From an uncultured SAR86 cluster bacterium (GTDB taxonomy: Bacteria; Pseudomonadota; Gammaproteobacteria; Magnimaribacterales; Magnimaribacteraceae): DNA of 64,000 nt. Below are positions 8,067-16,654 of this stretch, piece by piece. The DNA lies in NCBI GenBank assembly GCA_902532675.1, contig CACAIY010000003.1:36321-100320 (forward strand). Direction: 5' to 3'. Each line of letters begins with the position of its first letter. Position 1 is the first letter of the stretch. Position numbers and translations under genes: made by a program. A model generated the notes under the pieces. The model saw only the letters and a list, made by a program, of their open reading frames with translations. It was not told where the DNA came from and ran no database searches.

Positions 8067-8912
8067 CTATTTATCAGCAGAGACTACCCAAGTAGCACTT
8101 GGGAAGACTAGTCCGTCTCCTCTATGGAAATCTGAAAACGCTTCTTTTAAAGATTCAACAATCTCAGATTTTAAATCGTCTGTCGAATCTTTAAGCATTT
8201 CCGTCACAACAGGGTTGATAGCTAGATAATCTTCTGAGGCTTCTTCTAAAGACTTTCCTGCGAACATAGTAATGTTCTCTTGATTATCATCAAAACTGAT
8301 ATTAGAAAAACCAGATTTTTCTAGAATTTCTTTTACGTAATCTTTTTCATGAAAAGCAAATGGCCCAGGGCTTCTTGGAGGAGGAGATGGCATGTCTAGG
8401 TATCCTCTAATTACTTGGAGAGATAAACTTTGCCAAGGATTTAAAGACGGATCTTGCCAACATACGAAGCTTAGTTGACCACCTACTCTAACTGAAGAAA
8501 ATATATTTTTGAAAGCTTCAAACGGGTCATCAAAAAACATAACTCCAAATCTGGAATATACAGAATCATATTCCTCGTATGCCAGTTGTTCAACTTGAAC
8601 ATCAACGACTTTGAAATCAACATTTGCTATACCTTGAATTTTTGCTTCTGACTTAGCTTTATCTAACATAGGAACTGAAATATCTAAACCTATCACCGCT
8701 CCCTCAGAGACAATCTGGGCAATTTCAAGAGTTGTTGCACCGCAACCGCAGCCTATATCTAAAACTTTAGAATTGATTTGTAAATCTAATTTAGCTAAAG
8801 CCTTTTCTCCTAGGGGGTTCAACATGATGTCCATCTCGCTTTGCTTTTCTACCCAGTAATCTCCACCTTTGCCAGACCAGAAATCTTTTTGTTTGGCATT
8901 TTTATCTTCCAT
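8067..8912 (-). CDS. Class I SAM-dependent methyltransferase
   Basis: This 281-residue protein has the Rossmann methyltransferase motif I VLDIGCGCGATTLEIAQ (about residues 49-65), motif II-like AVIGLDISVPMLDKAKSEA, and the post-motif region YSRFGVMFFDDPFEAFKNIF. The N-terminal FWSGKGGDYWVEKQSEMDIML is typical of the UbiE/SmtA-like branch. The substrate is unknown. It is convergent with the VOC gene and divergent from the transsulfuration operon. Confidence 0.88.
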   Translation of the reverse strand: MEDKNAKQKDFWSGKGGDYWVEKQSEMDIMLNPLGEKALAKLDLQINSKVLDIGCGCGATTLEIAQIVSEGAVIGLDISVPMLDKAKSEAKIQGIANVDFKVVDVQVEQLAYEEYDSVYSRFGVMFFDDPFEAFKNIFSSVRVGGQLSFVCWQDPSLNPWQSLSLQVIRGYLDMPSPPPRSPGPFAFHEKDYVKEILEKSGFSNISFDDNQENITMFAGKSLEEASEDYLAINPVVTEMLKDSTDDLKSEIVESLKEAFSDFHRGDGLVFPSATWVVSADK

Positions 8913-9016
8913 AATTATCCTCTATTTTTTTTTGATATATTATTATAGAAAAATAAAGCGTCAATAAGGTTCTAAACATTTCTAAAGTAACTTTTGATAG
9001 CTATACTGTCGGCTAT

Positions 9017-10393
9017 ATGGACATTAATAATTCTTTACTAAATTTAATTGGAAATACTCCAATGCTTAAACTCTCTTCTGTGGACACAGGGGTTTGTGAG
9101 CTATTTGTTAAATTGGAATCTCAAAATCCTGGTGGTTCAATTAAAGACCGTATAGGTTTATCAATAATTGAACAAGCTGAAGAATCTGGTGAGCTAAAAG
9201 AAGGTGGGACAATAATTGAAGCTACAGCTGGAAATACAGGAATAGGTTTAGCCTTAGTGGCAGCTCTTAAAGGTTATAAAATCATATTAGTCATTCCTGA
9301 CAAGATGAGTAGAGAGAAGATATTGCATCTTGAAGGCCTAGGAGCAGAAATTATATTGACTAGATCTGATGTTCCAGAGGGTCATCCAGAGTACTACCAT
9401 GATGTAGCGAGAAAGGTTGCTAGTGAAACCCCTGGTAGCTTTCTTGCCAATCAATTTTCTAACCCTGCTAACCCTTTTGCTCACAGAACTACAACAGCCC
9501 CTGAGATTTGGGACCAAATGGAAGGAGATCTAGACGCCGTAGTAGCAGGAGTAGGTTCTGGGGGAACTATAACTGGTTTGGCGGAGTTCTTTAAAGAAAA
9601 GGATGATTCTATAAGCATAGTGGCAGCTGACCCTGAAAATTCAATCGTCGCTGATGCTGTTATTAAAGGAACCTACTCTTACGATGGGGGTAGTTGGTTG
9701 GTAGAAGGAGTCGGAGAAGATTTTATTCCAGATAATCTTAATCTATCTTTAATTGATGATGCAGTAATGGTTACAGATAAAGAAGCTTTTGAAGTTTTAC
9801 AGGTCTTACTGCAAGAAGAAGGAATTCTGGGCGGTTCTTCGACAGGAACTCTAGTCGCTGGAGCGATTAAATGGTGTCAGAAACAAACAGAACCTAAAAA
9901 AGTTGTTACTTTTATTTGTGATACTGGAAATAAGTACCTATCGAAGGCGTTTAACAAATCTTGGCTTCATGACAATAATTTATTAGATCTAGAGAAAGAG
10001 GGCAATTTGAGTGATCTAATCAATAGAAGGGCCGATAAAGGAGAGATGATTACAGTTTCTCCAAGTAATACGCTTTTAATTGCCTATAACAGAATGCGTT
10101 CAACGGATATTTCTCAAATACCTGTTTTAGATGGGCAAGAGTTGTTAGGAATATTGGACGAAGAAGACCTACTTCTTAGTGTAGCTAAAGATCAAGCGGC
10201 ATTTTCAATTCCTGTTACTAAGATCATGACTGATAAACTTGATGTTTTGCAGGTTGATGCAACTAATGAAGAACTTTTAGCCGTTCTATCAGAAGGAAAA
10301 GTGGCTATTATTTATGATAAAGATAAATTTATAGGATTCATTACAAAAGTTGATTTAATTAATCATTACAGAAATAAGATAAATCAGAACTAA
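9017..10393 (+). CDS. Cystathionine beta-synthase with C-terminal CBS pair
   Basis: This 458-residue protein condenses serine with homocysteine to cystathionine, or may act as a cysteine synthase. The PLP fold-type II domain spans about 1-310: the Schiff-base lysine is in NPGGSIKDRIG, the substrate loop is EATAGNTGIG, and the phosphate-binding loop is GVGSGGTITG. Residues about 335-455 form two CBS regulatory domains (ITVSPSNTLLIAYNRM and VTKIMTDKLDVLQ). The tandem CBS module, absent from simple CysK/CysM, and the downstream gamma-lyase/synthase gene favour cystathionine beta-synthase. The two genes are separated by two bases and form a transsulfuration operon. Confidence 0.9.
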   Translation: MDINNSLLNLIGNTPMLKLSSVDTGVCELFVKLESQNPGGSIKDRIGLSIIEQAEESGELKEGGTIIEATAGNTGIGLALVAALKGYKIILVIPDKMSREKILHLEGLGAEIILTRSDVPEGHPEYYHDVARKVASETPGSFLANQFSNPANPFAHRTTTAPEIWDQMEGDLDAVVAGVGSGGTITGLAEFFKEKDDSISIVAADPENSIVADAVIKGTYSYDGGSWLVEGVGEDFIPDNLNLSLIDDAVMVTDKEAFEVLQVLLQEEGILGGSSTGTLVAGAIKWCQKQTEPKKVVTFICDTGNKYLSKAFNKSWLHDNNLLDLEKEGNLSDLINRRADKGEMITVSPSNTLLIAYNRMRSTDISQIPVLDGQELLGILDEEDLLLSVAKDQAAFSIPVTKIMTDKLDVLQVDATNEELLAVLSEGKVAIIYDKDKFIGFITKVDLINHYRNKINQN

Positions 10394-10395
10394 TC

Positions 10396-11571
10396 ATGGT
10401 AGATAAGAAGAATAAACAAGGTTTTGATACAAGAGCTATTCATGCTGGGCAGGAACCTGACCCAACTACGGGTGCGATCATGACTCCAATATATACCAGT
10501 TCGACTTACGTACAAGAAAGCCCTGGAGTGCACAAAGGCTATGATTACTCTAGAAGCATAAACCCTACTAGGAAAGCCTTAGAAGCTTGTATTGCAGATT
10601 TAGAAGGCAGTTCTTTCGGATTCGCATTCTCTTCAGGAATGGCAGCATGCTCAACTGTGTTAGAGGTACTTAATTCTGGTGATCATGTAATAGCTATGGA
10701 TGATTTATATGGCGGAACCTATAGATTATTTGAAGATGTAAGAAAAAGATCTGCAGGACTAAAATTTACCTTTTCTGATTTAAGTGACTTATCCACTCTT
10801 AAGACATCAATTACATCTGATACAAAAATGATATGGGTGGAGACGCCTACAAACCCATTATTAAAAATAGTAGATTTAGTAGAAATAGCTAAATTTGCAA
10901 AAGAATACAATCTCATATCAGTATGCGACAACACTTTTTGTTCGCCTTACGTGCAAAACCCTTTGGAACTTGGATTTGATATCGTCGTTCATTCCGCAAC
11001 TAAATACTTAAACGGTCATTCAGATTTAATTGGAGGGGTAGTGGTTTGTTCTAGCCAAAAACCTGAATTAGCTGATCAAGTTCTTTATATACAAAATGCA
11101 GTTGGATCAATCATGAGTCCATTTGATTCTTTCTTACTTTTAAGAAGTTTAAAAACTTTAGCTGTTAGGATGGACAGACACTGTGAAAATGCTATGAAGA
11201 TAGCTTCCTTTTTAGAAAATCATAAAGCAATTGAAAAGGTTATATATCCAGGTTTGAAGAACCATCCTCACCATAAGATTGCTAGTAAACAAATGCGAGG
11301 ATATGGAGGAATGATAACCTTAATATTGAAAGGAGGCCTTGATTCCGCCAAGTCATTTCTTGAGAGGACAGAGATATTTTCTTTGGCAGAGAGTTTAGGT
11401 GGAGTCGAAAGTCTAATTGAACATCCTGCAATAATGACACATGCCTCTATTCCTCCTGAAATTAGAGAAGAAATTGGAATCAGTGATGGATTAGTAAGGC
11501 TTTCTGTAGGAATTGAGTCTTTAGATGATTTAATTCAAGATTTAGAATTTGCTCTTAAAGATCTCGGTTAA
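10396..11571 (+). CDS. Cystathionine gamma-lyase / gamma-synthase family PLP enzyme
   Basis: This 391-residue fold-type I PLP enzyme of the Cys/Met metabolism family has GFDTRAIHAGQEPDPTTGA at the N-terminus, YDYSRSINPTRKALE, the ring-stacking segment DDLYGGTYRLFE, and the Schiff-base lysine in HSATKYLNGHSDLIGG. The C-terminal ESLIEHPAIMTHASIP is conserved in gamma-lyases and gamma-synthases alike. With the upstream cystathionine beta-synthase, a gamma-lyase completing homocysteine-to-cysteine conversion is the most economical reading, but sequence alone does not separate the two activities. Its 3' end overlaps that of pyrB by 17 bases. Confidence 0.9.
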   Translation: MVDKKNKQGFDTRAIHAGQEPDPTTGAIMTPIYTSSTYVQESPGVHKGYDYSRSINPTRKALEACIADLEGSSFGFAFSSGMAACSTVLEVLNSGDHVIAMDDLYGGTYRLFEDVRKRSAGLKFTFSDLSDLSTLKTSITSDTKMIWVETPTNPLLKIVDLVEIAKFAKEYNLISVCDNTFCSPYVQNPLELGFDIVVHSATKYLNGHSDLIGGVVVCSSQKPELADQVLYIQNAVGSIMSPFDSFLLLRSLKTLAVRMDRHCENAMKIASFLENHKAIEKVIYPGLKNHPHHKIASKQMRGYGGMITLILKGGLDSAKSFLERTEIFSLAESLGGVESLIEHPAIMTHASIPPEIREEIGISDGLVRLSVGIESLDDLIQDLEFALKDLG

Positions 11572-12568
11572 TTTTCCAATTAACTGGCTTAGAATTCTTA
11601 TCAACTTTGTCTTCTACCCCTAATACCAAAGCAAATAAGGCCATTCTTATAACAACACCGTTATCAGCCTGTCTGAAAATAGCAAGGTTAGGATTTTCAT
11701 AAAGATCTGAATCAAGTTCATTGGCATCACTTCTCGAATCTCTAGGAAGAGGATGCATAATTACTGTGTTGGGTTCACAATTCGCAGTATATATGGATTG
11801 ATTTAGTGTCATCAGGCCTTTATATCTCTTCGCATCTTTTTTATCTTTAAATCTTTCTTCTTGGATCCTCGTTACATAAATAATATCAACTTCAGAAATA
11901 CCTTCTTCCAGGTTCTCAGTTTCATGTAGCTTAATATTAGATTTAGCTAGTTGCTTAACAAGATGTTTAGGAAGCTTTAATTCTTTTGGGGAGATTAGGT
12001 TTATTGTAATGTCCGAATATAAAGAGAGTATTTTGCAAAGTGAATGAACTGCTCGACCAAATTTGAGGTCTCCTACTAAGGCTATTCTCAATCCATCAAT
12101 AGATTTATTATTTTGAGATAGTTCCTTACCTATGGTGTAAAGGTCTAGTAAAGCTTGAGAAGGGTGTTCATTTGCTCCATCACCACCATTTATGACAGGA
12201 ACTCTACTAGCTTCTGCAAACTTTTGTACCGAACCCTCTTCAGGGTGTCTCATTACAATTATGTCGCTATAACCACTTAAAACTTTGGCGGTATCAACCA
12301 ATGATTCTCCTTTTGCAAGTGATGAAGAACTTACTTCAGTTATTTCTCTTACATTTCCACCCAATAAATTAAAAGAAGCACCAAAACTAATACGCGTTCT
12401 TGTACTTGGTTCAAAGAACATATTCCCTAAAATTGCCCCTTCAAGTACGCGCGTAACTTTATTTTTTGAAGAATAAGGCTCTAAACTATCAGCAATATTG
12501 AATAATTTCTCGACGTCCGAGCGACTGAATTGATCTATGGAAAGAATATGACTACCGCTAAATTCCAT
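11555..12568 (-). CDS. pyrB: Aspartate carbamoyltransferase catalytic chain
   Basis: This 337-residue enzyme makes carbamoyl-aspartate from aspartate and carbamoyl phosphate, the first committed step of pyrimidine synthesis. The carbamoyl-phosphate loop FFEPSTRTRISF (about 52-63) is intact, as are SLAKGESL with the active-site lysine, NGGDGANEHPSQALLDLYTI and HPLPR. Length is close to the usual 305-340. No pyrI regulatory chain or pyrC is adjacent. It overlaps the cystathionine lyase gene tail to tail and lies 35 bases upstream of the divergent-function DUF3604 gene on the same strand. Confidence 0.95.
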   Translation of the reverse strand: MEFSGSHILSIDQFSRSDVEKLFNIADSLEPYSSKNKVTRVLEGAILGNMFFEPSTRTRISFGASFNLLGGNVREITEVSSSSLAKGESLVDTAKVLSGYSDIIVMRHPEEGSVQKFAEASRVPVINGGDGANEHPSQALLDLYTIGKELSQNNKSIDGLRIALVGDLKFGRAVHSLCKILSLYSDITINLISPKELKLPKHLVKQLAKSNIKLHETENLEEGISEVDIIYVTRIQEERFKDKKDAKRYKGLMTLNQSIYTANCEPNTVIMHPLPRDSRSDANELDSDLYENPNLAIFRQADNGVVIRMALFALVLGVEDKVDKNSKPVNWKINRDL

Positions 12569-12603
12569 GTAGTTTTTCTTGAATCACAGGGCGCATAATA
12601 ACA

Positions 12604-14706
12604 TTAATATATGGACATTGGATGAGTTAAAAATATAGGAGAAGACCAAGCCCTTTCCCCAACAGGTGCTAAGCAATCATCATTTGGGTCAAAATCAGGA
12701 CCGCTGGAATAGCAAGGTCTGATTTTAATACATTCACCTGCTTCATTAAGTTCACACCTTAAAGGGTCGCCTCCAACAATATTAGTTGGTTCTTGTATGG
12801 CTCTAGCGTAGTACAAAGAGCTCTTATTATTTAAAACATATTCATCATCAAAGAAATTAGCAGAACAACCTTCTCCTTTGTCATTGCAAGTAAATACTTT
12901 CCAAGGGTCTTGTATATTGTTAGAAAGAGAATCTAGCTCAGTAGTTGGAGTGATTTTAACTATCTCAATTCTATCAATCTTATTTCTTTCGTTGCTCGGG
13001 TTGTAGCATTCATTCAAGCATAATCTTGATATTTCTCCGGCGCTCATTGCTGTGTGAACATACTCAGGACAACCTGGTTTCTGTTTGAAGGAACCGATTG
13101 CTGTAACTTCAAATTGGGGCTTCTGAGATATATTTCTTTCTCTTCCCATTGGAGTTATTCCATTTTCACTATCCAGTAAGTTAAACCAAAGCAATATGCG
13201 TTCTCCTGAAGTGGCATACACCTCCCTCTGGTAAAGAGAATTGTATATTGCATTCCGTTCTAGTTTGGGTGCATGTACAGCCACTAAACCTCCGGTTGAA
13301 TAGAATGAAGCTCCTCTTTCTGGAGGTAATAGCCAAGTTAAATTATCTTTTGCTCCCCAAGAATCTCCCATTGATTTCCTCGCAAATTCTTTATAGCCCG
13401 AACCAGCTCTAGCTTTATGATTATCTGTTGAACCGATAAGACCTAACTTGAAAGAATTTAAGACATCTTTTTCTTCAATTTTAGAAGCGAGAGCTGCTTG
13501 TGCACTCATTCCAGGCCTGTAAGTATAGGCTGGTAGAAATTCGTTCTTAAGTTGGCCGCATTGCATCCAGTCTTCTGGAGTAGTGTTTTCAACTAACCCA
13601 AATCTTAAAATTCCAGAAACATCGTTAGCAAAGTCTTTTTTTACTTTTTCAGCCTTAACTATGCAAGATTCTTCGCTTTCGTTTTCACATCTTTGCTTGA
13701 TTATTTCACCGGCCCTCCAGCAGCAAGGCTCAAAATCATCAGTTGGATCAGGACATATATACGAACCATCATCAATCTGCTCAGCATGTTTAAAATCTTT
13801 AAAGATTTCTGAATTACCATGACCAGAATAAACTTCTATTAATCTTTGCTTCTCAGGATCATGTTGGCCTTCAAGTAATTGATAACTTAAGTTAGAGCCT
13901 GCAGGAGCATGAATACCCCATGCTGTTCCATGAGGTATGACCAAAGCTTCAAGGTTTAGTTTATCGAGCTGCTCAAATAGTTGCTTTGGATTTTCAGCTT
14001 TTTCTTTGCATTTAACATTTTCTTCATTTTCAAGATCAGCACAAAAAGGTTCCGAATACGTAGTACTTCTGTACTTCAAAAAATCAAAGTCTATCTGTTC
14101 CGGTGGAAAATCAACTATTAAAGGGAGAAGAGGGGCCGCGTAATGTTTAATCATTAAATCCAGCCCAGTTAAACCCGCACCTATCGGTTTTTCTGGTAAA
14201 TTATCTAAATCTCTTAATATTACATTCTTATGCCCATAGTGCGTTTCAGGAGTAGAAGCCATCTGCGTCCACTCCCACCCTACAAAGGCTATAAGATCTT
14301 TTTGATCATCATTTGATACAGCGTCACAATTCTTGATAGATTTTATTGTGTCTTCCCACATCTCCTTAGTAAGTCCTTCAGCATGATCTGTTATAGAAAA
14401 AAAATCGAGAGAAGAGCAGAATCTTGCAAAATTACAAGCATCCGCTGGAGGGTGTGCACCTTCGCCTTGAATTACAGGAAGACTAAATAAGAACGCATCT
14501 TGAGAAAAAGTTGTATGTACGTGTAAGTCTCCAAAGAAAATTTGATTAGTACTTCTAGAATCATCTACTTGAGGTCGAGGTGATTCAATCACTTCATAAT
14601 CTTGAGGTAACTTTCCAATCAGTCCAGATGAAAAAATTAGAACATATGCAAAAATAAAAAATATAAACAGAAGTAGGTAACCAAAAAGTTTTAGAATTTT
14701 ATTCAT
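12604..14706 (-). CDS. DUF3604 family protein, membrane-anchored
   Basis: This 700-residue protein begins with a hydrophobic anchor or signal (about 5-30) and then FFGDLHVHTTFSQDA (His62 and His64), the hallmark of DUF3604, a PHP-like metal-dependent hydrolase family. Other matching parts are FFSITDHAEGLT, VGWEWTQMAS, HGNSEIF and GLIGSTDNHKARAGSG. Several Cys-rich segments in the C-terminal half (CPDPTDDFEPCC, CYNPSNERN) fit a periplasmic, disulfide-containing protein. The biochemical role of DUF3604 is not established. It starts within the last 8 bases of the upstream PhyH gene, so translation is probably coupled. Confidence 0.88.
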   Translation of the reverse strand: MNKILKLFGYLLLFIFFIFAYVLIFSSGLIGKLPQDYEVIESPRPQVDDSRSTNQIFFGDLHVHTTFSQDAFLFSLPVIQGEGAHPPADACNFARFCSSLDFFSITDHAEGLTKEMWEDTIKSIKNCDAVSNDDQKDLIAFVGWEWTQMASTPETHYGHKNVILRDLDNLPEKPIGAGLTGLDLMIKHYAAPLLPLIVDFPPEQIDFDFLKYRSTTYSEPFCADLENEENVKCKEKAENPKQLFEQLDKLNLEALVIPHGTAWGIHAPAGSNLSYQLLEGQHDPEKQRLIEVYSGHGNSEIFKDFKHAEQIDDGSYICPDPTDDFEPCCWRAGEIIKQRCENESEESCIVKAEKVKKDFANDVSGILRFGLVENTTPEDWMQCGQLKNEFLPAYTYRPGMSAQAALASKIEEKDVLNSFKLGLIGSTDNHKARAGSGYKEFARKSMGDSWGAKDNLTWLLPPERGASFYSTGGLVAVHAPKLERNAIYNSLYQREVYATSGERILLWFNLLDSENGITPMGRERNISQKPQFEVTAIGSFKQKPGCPEYVHTAMSAGEISRLCLNECYNPSNERNKIDRIEIVKITPTTELDSLSNNIQDPWKVFTCNDKGEGCSANFFDDEYVLNNKSSLYYARAIQEPTNIVGGDPLRCELNEAGECIKIRPCYSSGPDFDPNDDCLAPVGERAWSSPIFLTHPMSIY

Positions 14707-15604
14707 GAACTAGCCCTTTACCTCTAACAGAAATCCATTCATTGGTTGGGCTGTCTACTTCACCAAAATTTGTACCAGTCTCAGCGAAATGATAGACCAT
14801 AGCTGTCCTTCTTTCTCTAGACTTATTGTCGTACGATTTATGCATTAAGAAGCTATGAAATATCAACACGTCACCTTTATCCAGAAGCATCGGGATTTCT
14901 TTAGAAAAATCATGGTCTTTAATCTCCGTATAACCATAATTAGAATTTTTCCTGTCATCTGGTAAATGTTCATGAAGTGGCTCTAGATGAGATTCGGGAA
15001 GTACCACCAGGCAACCATTTTCTAAAGTAGCTTTGCTAGTAGCTATCCAGACCCCTACTTGAGGTTCTTTATCAAAAGGAAAATAAGAAGAGTCTTGATG
15101 CCAAGGCTGGCCCCAGGCACCAGGATTCTTGAATATAAACTGACTTAAAAAACAATCAATGTCACTTCCTAGCAGGTCCTCCAATATGTCTAACAAGTCT
15201 TCCCTAAAAATAAAGTCTTTAAATATACCTGCTGTATGAATTCTAAATAATTTCGAAATTTCATCTTCTATATTTTTTGCTTCTTTGTTGGGTTTCATTT
15301 CTCTTATAGCTAAGTGGCCATTCCCAGCATAAGCATGACTGAAACCATCTTCTTCTTTAATAATAGAATGTATGATTTCAATGACTTCTTGGTTCATGTC
15401 ATCGCAAAATTTTTCAGAGCAAAAATCTTTTAAAAGTATAAAACCTTCTTCATTCCAGGACTTTTTTTGTTCGGTTGAAATAAATGAAGCTTCTTCTATA
15501 AGCCTTTTAGAAAACCTTCCTTTTTGTTTATTTACTGCTGAAGAGAATTCTTCTTTTGACTTTTGATTGATGTCATCTCTTCCTTCAGTATCAAATTTTT
15601 CCAT
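14699..15604 (-). CDS. Phytanoyl-CoA dioxygenase (PhyH) family protein
   Basis: This 301-residue Fe(II)/2-oxoglutarate-type dioxygenase-like protein has ILLKDFCSEKFCDDMNQE near the N-terminus of the domain, the iron motif HxD in WHQDSSYFP (about 172), GCLVVLPESHLEP, and a distal His in LIFHSFLMHKSYDN. The Arg in ERRTAMVYHF is the probable 2-oxoglutarate ligand. It has a charged N-terminal extension of about 50 residues. It is the first gene of a two-gene unit with the DUF3604 gene, overlapping by 8 bases. The substrate is unknown; PhyH proteins hydroxylate lipids, amino acids and natural products. Confidence 0.88.
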   Translation of the reverse strand: MEKFDTEGRDDINQKSKEEFSSAVNKQKGRFSKRLIEEASFISTEQKKSWNEEGFILLKDFCSEKFCDDMNQEVIEIIHSIIKEEDGFSHAYAGNGHLAIREMKPNKEAKNIEDEISKLFRIHTAGIFKDFIFREDLLDILEDLLGSDIDCFLSQFIFKNPGAWGQPWHQDSSYFPFDKEPQVGVWIATSKATLENGCLVVLPESHLEPLHEHLPDDRKNSNYGYTEIKDHDFSKEIPMLLDKGDVLIFHSFLMHKSYDNKSRERRTAMVYHFAETGTNFGEVDSPTNEWISVRGKGLVHE

Positions 15605-15701
15605 ATCAAGCTTATTTTAGGATTAATTTTTACTTTTCCCTAGTTTAATAGAAGTAATTTTGAGAAGATTAGATAGTAAATTAATCATAGGATGAATAAA
15701 T

Positions 15702-16028
15702 ATGGCAACTTTTGAAGAATTAAAAACTGGTCTTGAAACAGCATTTGACTCAGATGGCGCTAAAGGCGTTGAAGCAACAATTCAAATTAATATAGAAGAT
15801 TTAACAAACTTTTTTGTTGATATTAAGGACGGTGCATTAAGTGTAGAAGAGGGCGAGCATGATAACCCTGGTTTGTCTTTAACTTTTGACAGCGAAGAGA
15901 CAATGGAAAAGGTGTTCTCAGGAGATCAGCAAGCTGCAATGGGTGCTTTCATGCAAGGAAAAGTTAAATTCTCAGGTGACATGTCCTTAGGTCAAAAACT
16001 AGGATCTGTATTTAAAGCTCCAGAATAA
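15702..16028 (+). CDS. SCP2 sterol-carrier domain protein
   Basis: This 108-residue protein is essentially one SCP2 domain: the N-terminal helix ATFEELKTGLETAFDS, the strands ATIQINIEDLTNFFVDIKDGALSV, and the helix-rich end GDQQAAMGAFMQGKVKFSGDM with the characteristic GKVKFSGD motif. Such cytosolic proteins bind hydrophobic ligands, including fatty acyl-CoA and sterols. It is a single gene, convergent with the redoxin/DsbD operon and divergent from the PhyH gene. It fits a lipid-oriented metabolism. Confidence 0.9.
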   Translation: MATFEELKTGLETAFDSDGAKGVEATIQINIEDLTNFFVDIKDGALSVEEGEHDNPGLSLTFDSEETMEKVFSGDQQAAMGAFMQGKVKFSGDMSLGQKLGSVFKAPE

Positions 16029-16033
16029 AGAAT

Positions 16034-16654
16034 TTAGCCTGCGTATTTTACTGAACACCCGTAGGGTTTGGTTACAGGGTTGGATATATTTTTGCCTTGA
16101 TTTAACTCTTTAATTGCTATCTTTACGTAGTTATTTGCTTCTAGCAGGTCTTTAAACATAAAACCTCTTCCTCCAGCATCATCAATTGCTCCTTGGTATT
16201 TAAGAACACCTTCTTCATTAATTACATACATATGAGGTGTTGTTTTTGCGCTATACAATATTCCTGCTTTACCAGTTGGATCAAGTAAGACATGCGCTGG
16301 AGATGCTTCTCGAGTAGTTGTTAATTCATTAGCTTCTTCTTTAGTTACATACCCTTGAGTGCCTGGAGCTGATGAAATAATACTCAACCACACGACATCC
16401 TCACTTTTTGCCAATTCTTGAGTAGATTGCATATTTTTTGTCTTGTAATGTTTAGCTACAAACGGACATCCATGGTTTGTCCATTCAAGCACTACTTTTT
16501 TGCCTTTAAAAGATTCTAAAGAAACTTCATTTCCATAAGTATCTGTAAGTTCAAAGTTAGGAGCTTTCGAATCTATTTCAATAAAAGCGAAACTAGCTTG
16601 AGCAAATATAATTAAAACTGTTATTAAAAATTTTTTCATGTCATTGAACCTCAT
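16034..16654 (-). CDS. Secreted redoxin (AhpC/TSA-like, single Cys)
   Basis: This 206-residue thioredoxin-fold protein has a signal peptide (about 1-23) and the AhpC/TSA-like arrangement IDSKAPNFELTDTYGNEVSLESFKGKKVVLEW. The active-site region reads NHGCPFVAKHYKT, with one cysteine in place of CxxC, as in the secreted thioredoxin family sometimes called peroxiredoxin-like. The cis-proline is in TTPHMYVINEEGVL. It is the second gene of an operon; its start overlaps the end of the DsbD/ScsB-like gene by 14 bases. A periplasmic acceptor or peroxidase fed by that membrane reductase is the likely role. Confidence 0.87.
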   Translation of the reverse strand: MRFNDMKKFLITVLIIFAQASFAFIEIDSKAPNFELTDTYGNEVSLESFKGKKVVLEWTNHGCPFVAKHYKTKNMQSTQELAKSEDVVWLSIISSAPGTQGYVTKEEANELTTTREASPAHVLLDPTGKAGILYSAKTTPHMYVINEEGVLKYQGAIDDAGGRGFMFKDLLEANNYVKIAIKELNQGKNISNPVTKPYGCSVKYAG

